Origin: Metallosphaera sedula DSM 5348
GTDB lineage: Archaea; Thermoproteota; Thermoprotei_A; Sulfolobales; Sulfolobaceae
Length of the DNA: 64,000 bases
Direction: 5' to 3'
NCBI RefSeq assembly: GCF_000016605.1
Contig: NC_009440.1
Location: forward strand, 62,001 to 126,000
A program made the position numbers and the translations under genes. The notes beneath the pieces are model-generated. The model was not told the DNA's origin. It worked only from the letters and a program-made list of their open reading frames with translations, and made no database searches. The first letter of the stretch is position 1. Each line of letters opens with the position of its first letter. This document shows, one piece after another, positions 20,464-30,583 of the stretch.

Positions 20464-21192
20464 ATGTTTCCCTTTCCCAGGGCTCACCCCCTTAATGTAG
20501 CTATCTATCCTGATATGTTTACCTTGAAAAACAACCTTACGGTTTTTACCCTGGAGGTTTCTGACGTAATTAGGGCTTTGGTTGAGTTCAGGGTCACAAG
20601 GCTCTACCTAGTGGATCGGGGCGAACGTTCGCACTTGTCTAGGATAAGGAAGCTCATGACATATGCTATGACCCCTCCTTACCTTAAAAGGAATATAGGG
20701 ATAGACCCGGACCTCAGCAAGGCAGGTTTACTTCAGCCTATTAATACTCCCTATCATGCTGTATCTAATGTTCCTGTAGAGGGGGAGATAAGACTGGTCC
20801 AGCGGGGGAATAGTGGTCTGAAGGGTTGTGAAGGGAAGAACGGTTTCATGCTAGTGGTTAACTCTGAGAAATGCAAAGCATTGAGGTACACTTCACCCTT
20901 CTATGAAGGACCATCAATTGAGACCATCTCTGAACTAGATTTAGGCAAGATTAACAACGTCGTAATAGCTAGCAGATCTGGTCTTGATCCTTTGGAGAGT
21001 ATCGGTACCCTAAGATCTATGTATCAAAGTCATGGCATCACGCTTTTAATAGGACCTCCAAGCGGAGGTATAAAGTCATTGTTCAAGGCCTATCCATCCT
21101 TTAACTTCATACGTAAACAAGGGGTATCCGACGTTAGGTCTAAGGAGGCCTTAATTGCAAGTCTCACTGTACTAAATTTTATCTTAATGTGA
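20464..21192 (+). CDS. SPOUT-class RNA methyltransferase (COG2106 / DUF171)
   Basis: 242 residues. The N-terminal segment FPFPRAHPLNVAIYPDMF and the C-terminal LLIGPPSGGIKSLFKAYPSF fit the archaeal COG2106 family of knotted SPOUT methylases, with an OB-like insertion (LLQPINTPYHA and onward). Eukaryal relatives act on 28S rRNA uridine; the target here is unknown. The ATG directly abuts the IleRS stop codon, and the ribosomal operon follows, both consistent with a translation-linked role. Confidence 0.75.
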   Translation: MFPFPRAHPLNVAIYPDMFTLKNNLTVFTLEVSDVIRALVEFRVTRLYLVDRGERSHLSRIRKLMTYAMTPPYLKRNIGIDPDLSKAGLLQPINTPYHAVSNVPVEGEIRLVQRGNSGLKGCEGKNGFMLVVNSEKCKALRYTSPFYEGPSIETISELDLGKINNVVIASRSGLDPLESIGTLRSMYQSHGITLLIGPPSGGIKSLFKAYPSFNFIRKQGVSDVRSKEALIASLTVLNFILM

Positions 21193-21296
21193 GACAATTG
21201 TCTACTCAGTTATCTCATATCCAGCTAAATCGTACTTTAAGGGTGTTCGATTTCAGGGGGTTGGGGATCTAATATTATGTCCTCATAGTTGGGCAT

Positions 21297-21307
21297 CAAA
21301 TTTATTA
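21297..21307 (+). promoter_or_regulatory. Predicted promoter of the L3-L15 ribosomal operon
   Basis: CAAATTTATTA, a TATA-like element, lies 40-50 bases before the ATG of L3. AGGAGAAGG (21330-21338) between them could serve as a ribosome binding site in a short leader. The 154-base gap after the methylase gene is the only sizeable gap before a nearly unbroken run of more than twenty ribosomal genes, so the main operon promoter should be here. Confidence 0.5.
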
Positions 21308-21346
21308 TTGGTCATCGATCTGATGTGATAGGAGAAGGGGTATAGG

Positions 21347-22372
21347 ATGGGACATAGAAAGTTATCCTCGCCAAGGAGAGGATCAGCCGGATTAAGACCC
21401 AGAAAAAGATCAGAGGAGCTTTTACCATCTCCAAGATCTTATCCTGAAGTGAACTTACCCAATCCCGTAACTCTTGGGTTTGTGGGATATAAGGTGGGCA
21501 TGACCCACATCTTTATGATAGACGAAGATAGATCCTCGTCTATGTTTGGGAAGGAGATTTATGTCCCCGTTACTGTTCTGGAGACTCCACCCATTTACGT
21601 TCTTGCGTTAAGAGCTTATGGGTTAAACAATAGGGGAGAACATTCAGTAATGGGCGAAGTGTGGGGGGATCTGGGAGACTTTGGCAAGTTCATCACTAGA
21701 AGAATAAGGGGATTAAAGATTGATAAAGAGAAGAAGGAACATCAGTTAAAGGACATTGAGTCTAACCTTGAGAGCGTTAGCTACTTTAGGCTTCTCGTTT
21801 CAACCCAACCGCATCTTATTCCAGCCCTTGGTAAGAAAACTCCGGATATTGTAGAGGTTCAGATAGGTGGTGGAAACACAAAAAACCAACTCGAGTATGG
21901 TTTAAAGCTTCTCGGCAATACTCTTTCAGTAAGGGACGTCTTCAAAGAAGGTCAGCTTATGGATATAATAGGTGTGACCAAGGGACATGGTTTTCAAGGT
22001 GTGATCAAGAGGTACGGAGTACAGGAGTTACCTAGATGGCATAAACATAGGAAAGGTAGCAGGAAGGTTGGTACAAAAGGTCCATCTTTGGGAACTCCAA
22101 GTTATGTTCCTCAGCCAGGCCAGATGGGATTCCACAGGAGAACCGAGTACAACAAGAGGATCCTGAAGATATCAGACGATACCAAGTTGATAAACCCCAA
22201 GGGTGGTTTCGTGAGATATGGACTAGTCAAGAATACCTACCTTCTAGTTCAAGGCTCCACGATAGGATCCATAAAGAGACCTCTCTTCCTGAGGTACCCC
22301 ATCAGACCTTATTCCGCACAACTTCCGGTTCCGAAGGTTACCTATGTGGATGTGAACAGTAAGCAGGGGTGA
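21347..22372 (+). CDS. rpl3: 50S ribosomal protein L3
   Basis: 341 residues, the archaeal/eukaryal long form of uL3. It starts MGHRKLSSPRRGSAGLRPRKR and contains VGYKVGMTH and the HGFQGVIKRYGV / RWHKHRKGSRKVG blocks that reach into the peptidyl-transferase region. It is the first gene of the S10-type block; L4 follows after 5 bases. Confidence 0.97.
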   Translation: MGHRKLSSPRRGSAGLRPRKRSEELLPSPRSYPEVNLPNPVTLGFVGYKVGMTHIFMIDEDRSSSMFGKEIYVPVTVLETPPIYVLALRAYGLNNRGEHSVMGEVWGDLGDFGKFITRRIRGLKIDKEKKEHQLKDIESNLESVSYFRLLVSTQPHLIPALGKKTPDIVEVQIGGGNTKNQLEYGLKLLGNTLSVRDVFKEGQLMDIIGVTKGHGFQGVIKRYGVQELPRWHKHRKGSRKVGTKGPSLGTPSYVPQPGQMGFHRRTEYNKRILKISDDTKLINPKGGFVRYGLVKNTYLLVQGSTIGSIKRPLFLRYPIRPYSAQLPVPKVTYVDVNSKQG

Positions 22373-22377
22373 AATGA

Positions 22378-23169
22378 GTGTATACAACTCTTTTAGAAAA
22401 AAGTACAAAAGTATTGGATCTATCAGGAAACAAGGTAAAGGACGTTCAGCTACCTTTAATCTTTAGTTATCCTGTAAGGAAGGACCTAATAAGGAGGGCA
22501 TTTCATTCGTCATTTACGCAAGGTCTACAGCCTAAAGGAAGGGATCCAATGGCTGGCAAGAGAACCACAGCTAAAAGTTTTGGTATAAACCTAGGTTTGG
22601 CGAGGGTTCCACGTATAAGGGGAGCAGGTGAGGGTGCACTAGCCCCTAATACAGCGGGAGGAAGATTGGCTTTTCCCCCGTCTCCTAGGGAAAGAGTAAA
22701 GGAAGACATAAACGAGAAGGAAAAGAGGTTAGCCGTGATAAGCGCGTTGGCCTCTACTACTATAAAGGAGATTGTAACAAATAGAGGACACAGGTTTACG
22801 GGTGATCTACCGCTAGTTGTGGTCGATGATCTTGGAGGTATCAAGAAGACAGCAGAGCTAGAGGAGATCTTGATTAAGCTAGGACTGGAACAGGAATTAA
22901 AAAGGGCCTCTTACAAGAGAATAAGAGCAGGTAAGGGGAAGATGAGAGGGAGAAAGTATAAGCGTACGGTCGGACCATTGCTTGTTGTTCATGATCCCAA
23001 ACTGCCTATTGTGGAGGCAGCTCTAAACTTGCCAGGCGTAGATGTAGTATCAGCTAAAGATGTGAGTGTAATTCATCTGGCACCAGGAGGACATGCGGGT
23101 AGATTAGTAATTTATACCGAATCTGCCCTTAAGGTTCTCCAGGATAGATTTAAGGGGCTGATAAAATGA
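22378..23169 (+). CDS. rpl4: 50S ribosomal protein L4
   Basis: 263 residues from GTG 22378. Archaeal/eukaryal uL4 marks include the loop [39 protein letters not shown], and [19 protein letters not shown]. An ATG at 22374 is out of frame, so GTG is the usable start. It overlaps L23 by 4 bases (ATGA). Confidence 0.96.
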   Translation: MYTTLLEKSTKVLDLSGNKVKDVQLPLIFSYPVRKDLIRRAFHSSFTQGLQPKGRDPMAGKRTTAKSFGINLGLARVPRIRGAGEGALAPNTAGGRLAFPPSPRERVKEDINEKEKRLAVISALASTTIKEIVTNRGHRFTGDLPLVVVDDLGGIKKTAELEEILIKLGLEQELKRASYKRIRAGKGKMRGRKYKRTVGPLLVVHDPKLPIVEAALNLPGVDVVSAKDVSVIHLAPGGHAGRLVIYTESALKVLQDRFKGLIK

Positions 23170-23411
23170 TCAAAGAAAGTATTTCCACGGAGAAGTCGGT
23201 TAGATTGTTAGAATCAAATAATACGCTAGTTCTCGTAGTAGATAGGGAGGACAATAAGGCAACTATAAAGAGTGAAGTGGAGAAGGCGTTTGGAGTGAAG
23301 GTAGAGAAAGTTAACGTGGTGATAACACCTAGAGGTGAGAAGAAGGCGTATGTCAAGCTGGCGCCTGAATACAAGGCGTCAGAAATAGCCCAGAAGCTTG
23401 GAATTCTTTAG
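23166..23411 (+). CDS. rpl23: 50S ribosomal protein L23
   Basis: 81 residues, the normal archaeal uL23 size, with the family core [10 protein letters not shown] and [20 protein letters not shown]. uL23 lies at the exit of the peptide tunnel and docks SRP. It is coupled to L4 by a 4-base overlap. Confidence 0.95.
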   Translation: MIKESISTEKSVRLLESNNTLVLVVDREDNKATIKSEVEKAFGVKVEKVNVVITPRGEKKAYVKLAPEYKASEIAQKLGIL

Positions 23412-23420
23412 GTGATTTAA

Positions 23421-24137
23421 ATGGGTAAGAAACTTTTACAACAAAGAGCAGGAAGAGGAAACATAAATTTCCGAAACCCAGGTTGGTTAAGGGTAGGAAA
23501 GGTCAGATATCCAACTATAACCGGGCATCATATCGCTAAGGTTGTTGATATTTTGCATAATCCTGGAATGACAGAACCAGTGGCAAAGGTTAAGTTAGAT
23601 ACTGGTATTCAGTTCTTCATTCCTGCCGTTCAGGGATTAATATCAGGTCAAAAAATAGAGGTTGGAGAGGGCTCCCCAGCATCCTTGGGTAACATAGTTC
23701 CAGCGAAAGATCTACCTGAGGGTGTGTATGTATCTAACGTGGAACTTCATAGAGGAGATGGTGGAAGATACGCAAGAACGGCTGGATCATACGCAATTGT
23801 AGTGGGGAAATCTGAGGGAAAAGTTATTCTAAGGTTACCCTCTGGAAAGATAAAGGAGATAGATGAGAACGCTTTGGTCACTGTGGGAACTGTGGCAGGT
23901 GGAGGGGTCTTAGAGAAACCTCTTCTAAAGGCTGGAAATAATTACTGGAAGTATAAGGTCAAAGCAACAAAGTGGCCTGATGTTAGAGGTGTTGCGATGA
24001 ACGTTGTGTCTCATCCACACGGAGGAGGTCTTCATCAGAGCGTTAGCAGGTCTAGCACTGTAGCTAGGAATACCCCGCCAGGCAGAAAGGTTGGACATAT
24101 TGCAGCACGTAGAACGGGTAGGAGGGATAGGAAGTGA
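23421..24137 (+). CDS. rpl2: 50S ribosomal protein L2
   Basis: 238 residues, the archaeal size. It begins [18 protein letters not shown] and ends with the conserved [20 protein letters not shown]-like region and RRTGRRDRK. The histidine-rich C-terminal loop lies near the peptidyl-transferase centre. GGTGAT at 23411-23416 precedes the ATG. Confidence 0.97.
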   Translation: MGKKLLQQRAGRGNINFRNPGWLRVGKVRYPTITGHHIAKVVDILHNPGMTEPVAKVKLDTGIQFFIPAVQGLISGQKIEVGEGSPASLGNIVPAKDLPEGVYVSNVELHRGDGGRYARTAGSYAIVVGKSEGKVILRLPSGKIKEIDENALVTVGTVAGGGVLEKPLLKAGNNYWKYKVKATKWPDVRGVAMNVVSHPHGGGLHQSVSRSSTVARNTPPGRKVGHIAARRTGRRDRK

Positions 24138-24169
24138 ACTTAAATAATACTAGGGGGGATGATCTGTAG

Positions 24170-24592
24170 ATGTCAGTGGAGATTCCTGCCGAGTGGAAGA
24201 AGTTTAGGTATAGGGGCAAATCATTAGAAGAATTGTTGAACATGCCAATGGACGATTTTATCAAGTTGTTACCCGCCAGACAGAGAAGATCTTTGAGGAA
24301 GGGTTTTACTCCTTCAGAAAGGACTTTAATTGAAAAGATCAGGAAAATCAGAAGAGATTCAAAGGCAGACAAGCCGATTAAGACCCATGTGAGAAGTCTG
24401 GTAATTTTACCGGAGATGGTAGGTTTGAAATTTGCAGTATATAATGGCAAGCAATTCGTTGAGTTTCAAGTGGTGCCTGAGATGATAGGGCATTATCTAG
24501 GTGAGTTCTCTATACCGATCCAGAAGGTAGAACATGGAGAACCTGGCCTTAAGGCTACAAGATCCAGCCTCTTCATGGCCATGAAAGGGTGA
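24170..24592 (+). CDS. rps19: 30S ribosomal protein S19
   Basis: 140 residues, the archaeal/eukaryal long form of uS19. The C-terminal half carries [20 protein letters not shown], then [12 protein letters not shown] 32-base gap precedes it, with GGGGATGAT (24151-24163 region) in front. Its stop overlaps the first possible start of L22. Confidence 0.96.
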
Positions 24593-24597
24593 AGAAA

Positions 24598-25068
24598 ATG
24601 GCAGCATGGAATTATCCTATTCTATCCCTTGATGATAGTAGAGTTGGTAAAGCAGTGATTAGAAATGCTCCTGTTTCGATAAAGGATCTCTATAATGTGT
24701 GCAAGGCAATTAGAGGAATGAATGTTAAGGAAGCCCAGGCTTTCCTCCAGAGAGTTATGGAGGAGAAGGAGGCCTTGCCATACTGGAGATATGACCACGG
24801 TGCTTCTCACAAGTCAAATATCTCAAGAAAATGGAAAGTCAAAAGTGGCAGATATCCTAAAAAGGCTATAAAGTATGTAAACAAGGCCCTAGAGAACGCA
24901 TTGGCTAATGCGCAAGGAAAGGGATTGGATGAGGATAAACTCAAGGTTGTCCATATAGCAGCGCATAAGGGCATTATTATAAAGAGATTTATGCCTAGGG
25001 CGTTTGGTAGGGCCACTAAGAAATACAACAGGACTTCTCACATAGAGGTTATAGTTGGTGAGGTGTAG
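24598..25068 (+). CDS. rpl22: 50S ribosomal protein L22
   Basis: 156 residues from ATG 24598; an in-frame GTG at 24589 overlaps the end of S19 but the family begins near [13 protein letters not shown]. Archaeal uL22 features include [28 protein letters not shown] and the tunnel-lining hairpin [19 protein letters not shown]. It lines the peptide tunnel. Confidence 0.95.
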
Positions 25069-25071
25069 AGC

Positions 25072-25794
25072 TTGGTTGATATAAAGAAATACTTCCTTCA
25101 AAAGTCCATGACAAGAGTAATGGTAGATGAGTTCTTAGCAAAGGAATATTATAACGCTGAATATGCTGGTTCTGAGATCAGCAAGACTCCCATGGGTACT
25201 AGAGTTACAATCTATGCGGGTAGACCAGCGATCATTATAGGTAAAGATGGAAAGACAATAAAGAGGTTGGCCCAAATATTGGAGAAGTACTTTAACCTAG
25301 AGAATCCTCAGATCACTGTAACTCAGCCGGAGAAACCAGAGCTGAACGCTAGGGTAATGGCGTTCAGGCTAGCGGTGACCCTTGAGAAGGGATATCACTT
25401 CCGAAGAGCTGCCTTCATGACAATCAGGAGGATAATGAACGCTGGAGCCCTTGGAGCAGAGGTGATAGTTAGCGGAAAGATTACTTCAGAGAGAGCTAAG
25501 TTCGAGAAGCTTAAGGAGGGAATAGTCTACAAGACCGGCAATAACCTAGATGTAATGGTGGACAGGGCCATAGCCATAGCCACACTCAAGATGGGAATAT
25601 ATGGCGTTGAGGTGGTTATAACGAAGCCCCTGAGGACCATAGATAAAATTTCGCTTAAACAAACTGCAGGCACTAGTACTGGGGGCGAATCTGGAGAAGT
25701 TAGGGTAACAAACGTGAGGATAATTGATGAGACCCAAAACGTTAAACTTGAGGAACAATTAGGAGGCGCAGAAAATGACCAAAAGAGTCAGTGA
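25072..25794 (+). CDS. rps3: 30S ribosomal protein S3
   Basis: 240 residues from TTG 25072, preceded by GAGGTG. It contains the KH domain ([20 protein letters not shown]) and the C-terminal domain ([19 protein letters not shown]). uS3 lines the mRNA entry channel. A variable acidic tail ends the protein, and L29 starts inside its last 20 bases. Confidence 0.96.
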
Positions 25795-25981
25795 ACTCAG
25801 GAAATTAAGCGAAGAGGACCTAAAGAAACGCCTGGAAGAGCTCAAGGCTGATCTTCTCAAGAGAAAGGCCGAGGCGAGGATGGGAACGATCAAGAATACT
25901 TCCTCGATAAGGAATATAAGGAAAGATATAGCCCGTATATACACTATACTTTCAGAAAAAAAGAGAAATGAGAAAAAATAG
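25775..25981 (+). CDS. rpl29: 50S ribosomal protein L29
   Basis: 68 residues forming two predicted helices, with the uL29 core [22 protein letters not shown] and [15 protein letters not shown]. It overlaps S3 by 20 bases and the RNase P gene by 14. uL29 neighbours L23 at the tunnel exit. Confidence 0.94.
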
Positions 25982-26222
25982 ATTTTTAGAGTATGATCTA
26001 ATAGGGAAAAGAGTAAGGATTTTAACTCATTCTGATCCCTCCTTGGTTGGGAGGGAAGGAATAATAATTCTGGAAACCGAGAAAACCTTTCTCGTTAAGG
26101 CAGGGGACAACGCATTTTCCGTATATAAACCCAATGGAATTTATGAGATAGATTTTAAAAGACGTCGATTAACTATATGTGGCGACGCCTTGATAGGCAA
26201 GCCGATAAAAAGGTTGAGGTGA
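25968..26222 (+). CDS. rnp1: RNase P protein component 1 (Rpp29/Pop4)
   Basis: 84 residues, an Sm-like beta barrel: LIGKRVRILTHSDPSLVGREG, then KTFLVKAGDN and FKRRRLTICGDALIGKPIKRL. Rpp29 pairs with Rpp21 to help RNase P RNA recognise pre-tRNA. Its place between L29 and S17 is the standard archaeal one. With Rpp30 and Pop5 above, three RNase P proteins lie in this window. Confidence 0.93.
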   Translation: MRKNRFLEYDLIGKRVRILTHSDPSLVGREGIIILETEKTFLVKAGDNAFSVYKPNGIYEIDFKRRRLTICGDALIGKPIKRLR

Positions 26223-26226
26223 TTTC

Positions 26227-26562
26227 ATGTCTCAAGTAAAAACAAAAAACGTGGGCATTCCTGGGATCACTCCTCCTAGTAGGGAGTGTGAGGACGAGGA
26301 TTGCCCATTCCATGGGAGTTTAAAGGTTAGAGGTACTCTAATTGAGGGTACCTTGGTTAAGAATAGGGCACCCAAGATGGGTGTGATCGAAAGAACTTAC
26401 CTGTTCTACGATCATAAATACAAGAGATATGAAAGGAGAACGAGCAGAATTCATGCGAGAGTTCCCAGTTGTCTGGACGTCAAGGAAGGAGACAGAGTTA
26501 TAATAGGGGAAACTAGACCCCTATCTAAATCGGTTTCCTTCGTAGTTCTAGGCAAGAGGTGA
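26227..26562 (+). CDS. rps17: 30S ribosomal protein S17
   Basis: 111 residues. OB-fold protein with the archaeal N-terminal extension (GIPGITPPSRECEDEDCPFHG, which holds CEDEDC) and the uS17 core YERRTSRIHARVPSC and GDRVIIGETRPLSKSVSFVV. GGTGATTTC precedes the ATG. Confidence 0.96.
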   Translation: MSQVKTKNVGIPGITPPSRECEDEDCPFHGSLKVRGTLIEGTLVKNRAPKMGVIERTYLFYDHKYKRYERRTSRIHARVPSCLDVKEGDRVIIGETRPLSKSVSFVVLGKR

Positions 26563-26568
26563 AAATGA

Positions 26569-26985
26569 ATGCCAGAAAAAATGCAGGTATTAGGATCGAG
26601 GAAGGGCCTAACTCCCGCAGTTCAAAACTATACTATGGTAAATGTGTCTGACAACAGTGGCGCTAAGGAGGCCATGATCATTAGTGTCTTCGGCTATAGA
26701 GGTGCTCTAAGGAGAGTACCTTACGCAAACGTAGGCGATCTTGTGATGGTATCTGTTAGGAAAGGAGCTCCTGACGTCAGAAAGCAGAAGTTTAAGGCGG
26801 TGGTAATAAGGCAGAGAATGCCCTTCAGAAGGCCAGATGGTACTTGGATCTCGTTCGATGATAATGCAGTAGTTATTGTAAACCCAGATGGTACAGCAAA
26901 GGGAACAGAGATAAGAGGTCCAGTAGCAAGGGAAGCTGCAGAAAGATGGCCAAAGGTAGCTAGCCTGGCTACCTTAATAGTTTAG
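26569..26985 (+). CDS. rpl14: 50S ribosomal protein L14
   Basis: 138 residues from ATG 26569, with a second ATG four codons later. uL14 signature [16 protein letters not shown], then [13 protein letters not shown] and the C-terminal [18 protein letters not shown]. uL14 forms a bridge to the small subunit and is the binding site of aIF6, the factor released with help of SBDS encoded above. Confidence 0.96.
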   Translation: MPEKMQVLGSRKGLTPAVQNYTMVNVSDNSGAKEAMIISVFGYRGALRRVPYANVGDLVMVSVRKGAPDVRKQKFKAVVIRQRMPFRRPDGTWISFDDNAVVIVNPDGTAKGTEIRGPVAREAAERWPKVASLATLIV

Positions 26986-26994
26986 GTGATTTCG

Positions 26995-27330
26995 ATGGTA
27001 TCGTCTAAACTGATTGCCCCTCTTTCCGATGAGCTAGCGAAGGAATATGGAATGAAAAGAATCGGTATAAGGAAGGATGATACTGTGAGAGTAATGAGGG
27101 GAGATAATTACGGCTTTGAGGGAAAGGTGACTCAGGTGTTCCCTGAGTCTGGTAGAATAGCTATTGAAGGTCTGACTAGGAAGAAGGCAGACGGCACTCC
27201 AGTCTACATTAAGATTCACGCTTCTAAGGTAGAAATTACTAAGTTGAATACAAATGATCCAAGGAGGAAAGACATTATAAATAGGAAAGCTTCAAGGCAG
27301 AAAGAGGAGCAAGGAGGTAAGGCTCAATGA
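26995..27330 (+). CDS. rpl24: 50S ribosomal protein L24
   Basis: 111 residues from ATG 26995; an in-frame GTG at 26986 is part of the GGTGAT ribosome binding site rather than the start. KOW-motif protein: RKDDTVRVMRGDNYGFEGKV, followed by VYIKIHASKVEI. It ends with a basic tail and overlaps S4e by 4 bases. Confidence 0.95.
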   Translation: MVSSKLIAPLSDELAKEYGMKRIGIRKDDTVRVMRGDNYGFEGKVTQVFPESGRIAIEGLTRKKADGTPVYIKIHASKVEITKLNTNDPRRKDIINRKASRQKEEQGGKAQ

Positions 27331-28052
27331 CTCATATTACTAGATTAGAGGCTCCCTGGTTCTTAAGAGCGAGTAAAAAGGAGTATAAATGGACCGTTAG
27401 AGCCTCGCCTGGTCCCCATCCGTTAGGCAAGAGTATCCCACTAGGTTTACTTCTGAGGGATTATCTCGCGTTTACTTCTTCGCTTAAGGAATCTAAGAAG
27501 ATAATTTCAGACGGTAAGGTGCTAGTGGATGGAAGAGTAAGACGTGATTACAAATATCCTGTAGGTTTGATGGATGTGATTGCTATTCCTCATGCTGACC
27601 TATATTTGAGAATAGTTCCAGATCGTGCTAGGCTTCTTAAACCTGTAAAGATCTCGGAAGAGGAAAGTAAATTCAAACTCGTGAGGTTGCTGAACAAAAC
27701 GCTCGTGAAGGGGGGTTTACTTCAATTTAATCTCGAAGATGGGAGGAACCTTTTGATAAGCAAGGAGTCCACTGAAATGTTCAAGCTTCCTACCCTGACA
27801 ACCTTAAAGATATCAATTCCAAACCAGGAGATATTAGGTGTGTATGGGTTTAAGGAAAATGTATATGTTATGGCTGTAGGTGGAAAGAACGCAGGAATCA
27901 TAGGTCAATTAAAGAGAATTCAGACCTCTCCTTACAAGACCAGGCGTTACTCCATTGTTGTAATTAGAAGCCCAGACGGTTCTGAATACGAGACTAACCT
28001 TGAAAATGCAATGGTTATAGGAGAGGAAAAACCTGAGGTGAAGGTGGAGTAA
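27327..28052 (+). CDS. rps4e: 30S ribosomal protein S4e
   Basis: 241 residues. It begins with the eS4 segment [20 protein letters not shown] and carries an S4 RNA-binding domain ([20 protein letters not shown]) plus a KOW-like C-terminal part. eS4 is absent from bacteria. It is coupled to L24 by ATGA and to L5 by a one-base gap. Confidence 0.96.
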   Translation: MTHITRLEAPWFLRASKKEYKWTVRASPGPHPLGKSIPLGLLLRDYLAFTSSLKESKKIISDGKVLVDGRVRRDYKYPVGLMDVIAIPHADLYLRIVPDRARLLKPVKISEEESKFKLVRLLNKTLVKGGLLQFNLEDGRNLLISKESTEMFKLPTLTTLKISIPNQEILGVYGFKENVYVMAVGGKNAGIIGQLKRIQTSPYKTRRYSIVVIRSPDGSEYETNLENAMVIGEEKPEVKVE

Positions 28053-28053
28053 A

Positions 28054-28578
28054 ATGGAGCAGGTAACTAAACAAAATCCAATGAGAAATGTGAGGATCGC
28101 CAAGGTAACGGTAAACATTGGACTTGGTGAATCGGGAGAGAGGTTGCAAAAAGCTTACCAATTAGTGGAAGAGCTAACAGGAGCTAAGCCAGTTTACACA
28201 AAGGCTAAGAAATCCATTAAGGAGTTTGATGTGAGAAAGGGAGCTCCGATCGGTGTAATGGTGACTTTACGTGATGAAAAGGCTGAGGAATTCCTAAAAA
28301 GAGTGCTGGCTGCCGTTAATTATAAGATTAAAGCCAGTAGCTTTGATAAGCACGGAAATGTAAGTTTCGGTATTGCAGAACATGTGGTGATTCCAGGCAC
28401 ACGTTATGATCCTGAGGTGGGTATATTCGGACTTGATGTGGCCATAACATTTGAGCGCCCAGGTTTCAGAGTAAGCAGGAGAAAAAGACAGAAATCAAGG
28501 ATTCCAGATTCCGTGAGGGTAAGGAAGGAAGAAGCAATGAAGTTCCTCACGGAAAACTTTGGGGTTACTATTGTTTAA
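28054..28578 (+). CDS. rpl5: 50S ribosomal protein L5
   Basis: 174 residues. Archaeal uL5 marks are [19 protein letters not shown], then [20 protein letters not shown] and the C-terminal [18 protein letters not shown]. It binds 5S rRNA in the central protuberance together with L18, also encoded here. Confidence 0.96.
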   Translation: MEQVTKQNPMRNVRIAKVTVNIGLGESGERLQKAYQLVEELTGAKPVYTKAKKSIKEFDVRKGAPIGVMVTLRDEKAEEFLKRVLAAVNYKIKASSFDKHGNVSFGIAEHVVIPGTRYDPEVGIFGLDVAITFERPGFRVSRRKRQKSRIPDSVRVRKEEAMKFLTENFGVTIV

Positions 28579-28588
28579 GGTGATATGA

Positions 28589-28753
28589 ATGGGTAAGTAT
28601 AAACCACCGGCTGAAAGGAAACATGGAAAGGGAGTCCAATATTGTAGAAGATGTGGAAGCACAGACTCTGTAATACAGAAATACGGGATATATTTATGCA
28701 GGCAATGTTTCAGAGAAGTTGCATATCCATTAGGGTTCAAGAGGTTGAGGTGA
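28589..28753 (+). CDS. rps14: 30S ribosomal protein S14 (zinc-binding form)
   Basis: 54 residues from ATG 28589 to TGA 28751-28753. The sequence starts MGKYKPPAERKHGKG and holds a zinc-binding set of cysteines (CRRC and CRQC, residues 19-22 and 37-40), ending PLGFKRLR. This is the small archaeal uS14 and fills the gap between L5 and S8 exactly as in other archaeal spc operons. GGTGAT precedes the start. Confidence 0.94.
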   Translation: MGKYKPPAERKHGKGVQYCRRCGSTDSVIQKYGIYLCRQCFREVAYPLGFKRLR

Positions 28754-28758
28754 GATAG

Positions 28759-29160
28759 ATGACGGTAATCAACACTTTGTCAAACGCTTTAAGCTCCCTG
28801 TATAATAACGAGATGAGAAGAAACAAGCAAGCAATTATAATGCCCTCGTCTAAATTGATAGTAAATGTTCTGCGTGTAATGCAAAAAGAGGGATATGTAG
28901 GAGAATTTGAGTACATTGACGATGGTAGATGGGGCAAGATTCTAGTACAATTAATGGGCAGAATCAATAAGTGCGGTGCTATAACTCCTCGTTACTCCTT
29001 GACTTACAGGGAAATGATCAGTCTTCCAGATTACATCAGGAGATATCTGCCATCGAAGGAGATTGGCGTAATAATAGTTTCAACGCCAAAGGGAGTTATG
29101 ACCCATAAGGAGGCAGCAAGGCAAAGAACGGGAGGAATTGTCCTGGGTTATGTATATTGA
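28759..29160 (+). CDS. rps8: 30S ribosomal protein S8
   Basis: 133 residues, archaeal uS8. N-terminal [20 protein letters not shown] and C-terminal [20 protein letters not shown] are the conserved ends; the C-terminal block contacts 16S helix 21. GGTGA precedes the start. Confidence 0.95.
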   Translation: MTVINTLSNALSSLYNNEMRRNKQAIIMPSSKLIVNVLRVMQKEGYVGEFEYIDDGRWGKILVQLMGRINKCGAITPRYSLTYREMISLPDYIRRYLPSKEIGVIIVSTPKGVMTHKEAARQRTGGIVLGYVY

Positions 29161-29169
29161 GGTGAAAGT

Positions 29170-29715
29170 ATGCAGATGGTATCCTTCAGAGAGGAAATAC
29201 AAATACCTTCTGGGATAACAGTTAACATTGATGGTAAGACGGTGAAGGTAAAGGGGAAGAAGGGTGAACTATCAAGAGACTTCTCCTTTGCCAAATTCCT
29301 TACCATTTCCCTTGAGGATGGCAAAATAATACTAGAGGGATCCTTCCTGGGGAGAAGGGAGAAGGCCACAGCATATAGTATTGTAAAGCATATCAAGAAC
29401 ATGTTCACCGGGGTTCAAAATGGATACAGATATTATCTGAAGATAATATTTACTCATTTCCCAATAACTGTAAAGGTTGTTAACGATGAGGTTCAGATCA
29501 CTAACCTAATTGGAGAGAAGAATGTTAGAGTGGCCAAGATAATGCCAGGCGTTAAGGTGACGGTTAAAGGAGAGGATATAGTGGTTGAAGGGATTGATCT
29601 AGAAAAGGTGTCGCAGACCGCTGCTAATATTGAGACAGTAACTAAAATCAGAGATTTCGATAGGAGGATATTCTCAGATGGGATTTATATTTACAAGAAA
29701 GAGGTGATCTCGTAA
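29170..29715 (+). CDS. rpl6: 50S ribosomal protein L6
   Basis: 181 residues. uL6 with two similar alpha/beta domains; marks include [39 protein letters not shown] and [20 protein letters not shown]. Its start follows GAGGTGAAAGT. Its TAATG stop shares bases with L32e. Confidence 0.95.
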   Translation: MQMVSFREEIQIPSGITVNIDGKTVKVKGKKGELSRDFSFAKFLTISLEDGKIILEGSFLGRREKATAYSIVKHIKNMFTGVQNGYRYYLKIIFTHFPITVKVVNDEVQITNLIGEKNVRVAKIMPGVKVTVKGEDIVVEGIDLEKVSQTAANIETVTKIRDFDRRIFSDGIYIYKKEVIS

Positions 29716-30119
29716 TGAACGGTAAAACTAGTTTAAGTAGGAAAAAGATATATAAAATGAAATTGAAACATAAGGCTCTGTTGCCTAAATTCCTTAGGTA
29801 TGATTGGGATAAGTACTTTAGACTGGAGAGGCAAGAAAGGTGGAGAAGGACAAGAGGTCAAGATAATAAAACCAGGCTAAGGATAAAGGGATTTCCGAAA
29901 CCTGTCATGGTAGGCTTTAGGAGCCCTAAGCTCATTAGATATCTTCATCCTACAGGTTTGAGGGAAGTTATAGTGAATAACGTCTATGAAGTGGAAGAAC
30001 TCAAGGAATCAAAGGACAGAGTTATTCTAAGGATTTCTGGAAAAGTCGGTCTTAAGAAAAGGTTAGAAATAATAAGTAAGGCCAAGGAATTGGGATTTCG
30101 TGTAGCTAATGGTGAGTAA
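29715..30119 (+). CDS. rpl32e: 50S ribosomal protein L32e
   Basis: 134 residues, basic. Core family sequence includes PKFLRYDWDKYFRLERQ, WRRTRGQDNKTRLRIKG and VGFRSPKLIRYLHPTGL, as in eL32. Present only in archaea and eukaryotes. Coupled to L6 and, 2 bases on, to L19e. Confidence 0.95.
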   Translation: MNGKTSLSRKKIYKMKLKHKALLPKFLRYDWDKYFRLERQERWRRTRGQDNKTRLRIKGFPKPVMVGFRSPKLIRYLHPTGLREVIVNNVYEVEELKESKDRVILRISGKVGLKKRLEIISKAKELGFRVANGE

Positions 30120-30121
30120 AC

Positions 30122-30577
30122 ATGGCAGAGCTTGAACTTCAGAAAAGGCTCGCAGCTGATATAAAGAATGCTGGAGTTAGTAGGGTAAGGATACCACCAG
30201 AGCATGTGGATGAGGTAGCAGGTGCATTAACTAGGGAAGAAATAAAGAGGCTCATAAAGGATGGTAAGATTGTAATTCTTTCTACGCGTGGGAATAGTAG
30301 AGGAAGAGTAAAGGAGAGGAGACGCAGTAGGAAAAGAAAGGGTGAAGGCAGAAGAACAGGAAGTAAAAAGGGTAGAAAGGGGGCTAGAACTGGTAAAAAG
30401 GAGGAATGGATTGTCAAGATTAGAAAGATAAGAAGATACTTGCAATGGTTAAGAGATCATGAAATTATAGATACAAGGACCTATAGAACCTTATACATTA
30501 AGGCCAAGGGAGGCACATTTAAGAACCTCAATGACGTAAAGACTTTGCTCAAACAGATGGGCAAGATAAAGGAGTGA
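30122..30577 (+). CDS. rpl19e: 50S ribosomal protein L19e
   Basis: 151 residues. eL19 starts ELQKRLAADIKNAGVSRVRI and has a long basic linker (GRVKERRRSRKRKGEGRRTG) and a helical C-terminal part (YLQWLRDHEIIDTRTYRTLY). It forms an intersubunit bridge. Confidence 0.95.
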   Translation: MAELELQKRLAADIKNAGVSRVRIPPEHVDEVAGALTREEIKRLIKDGKIVILSTRGNSRGRVKERRRSRKRKGEGRRTGSKKGRKGARTGKKEEWIVKIRKIRRYLQWLRDHEIIDTRTYRTLYIKAKGGTFKNLNDVKTLLKQMGKIKE

Positions 30578-30583
30578 TGATAG

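Noticed and set aside
30139-30445. Two long minus-strand frames opposite L19e
   Set aside because: They are antisense to a highly basic ribosomal protein with biased codons; hydrophobic Leu/Phe runs are the expected artefact.
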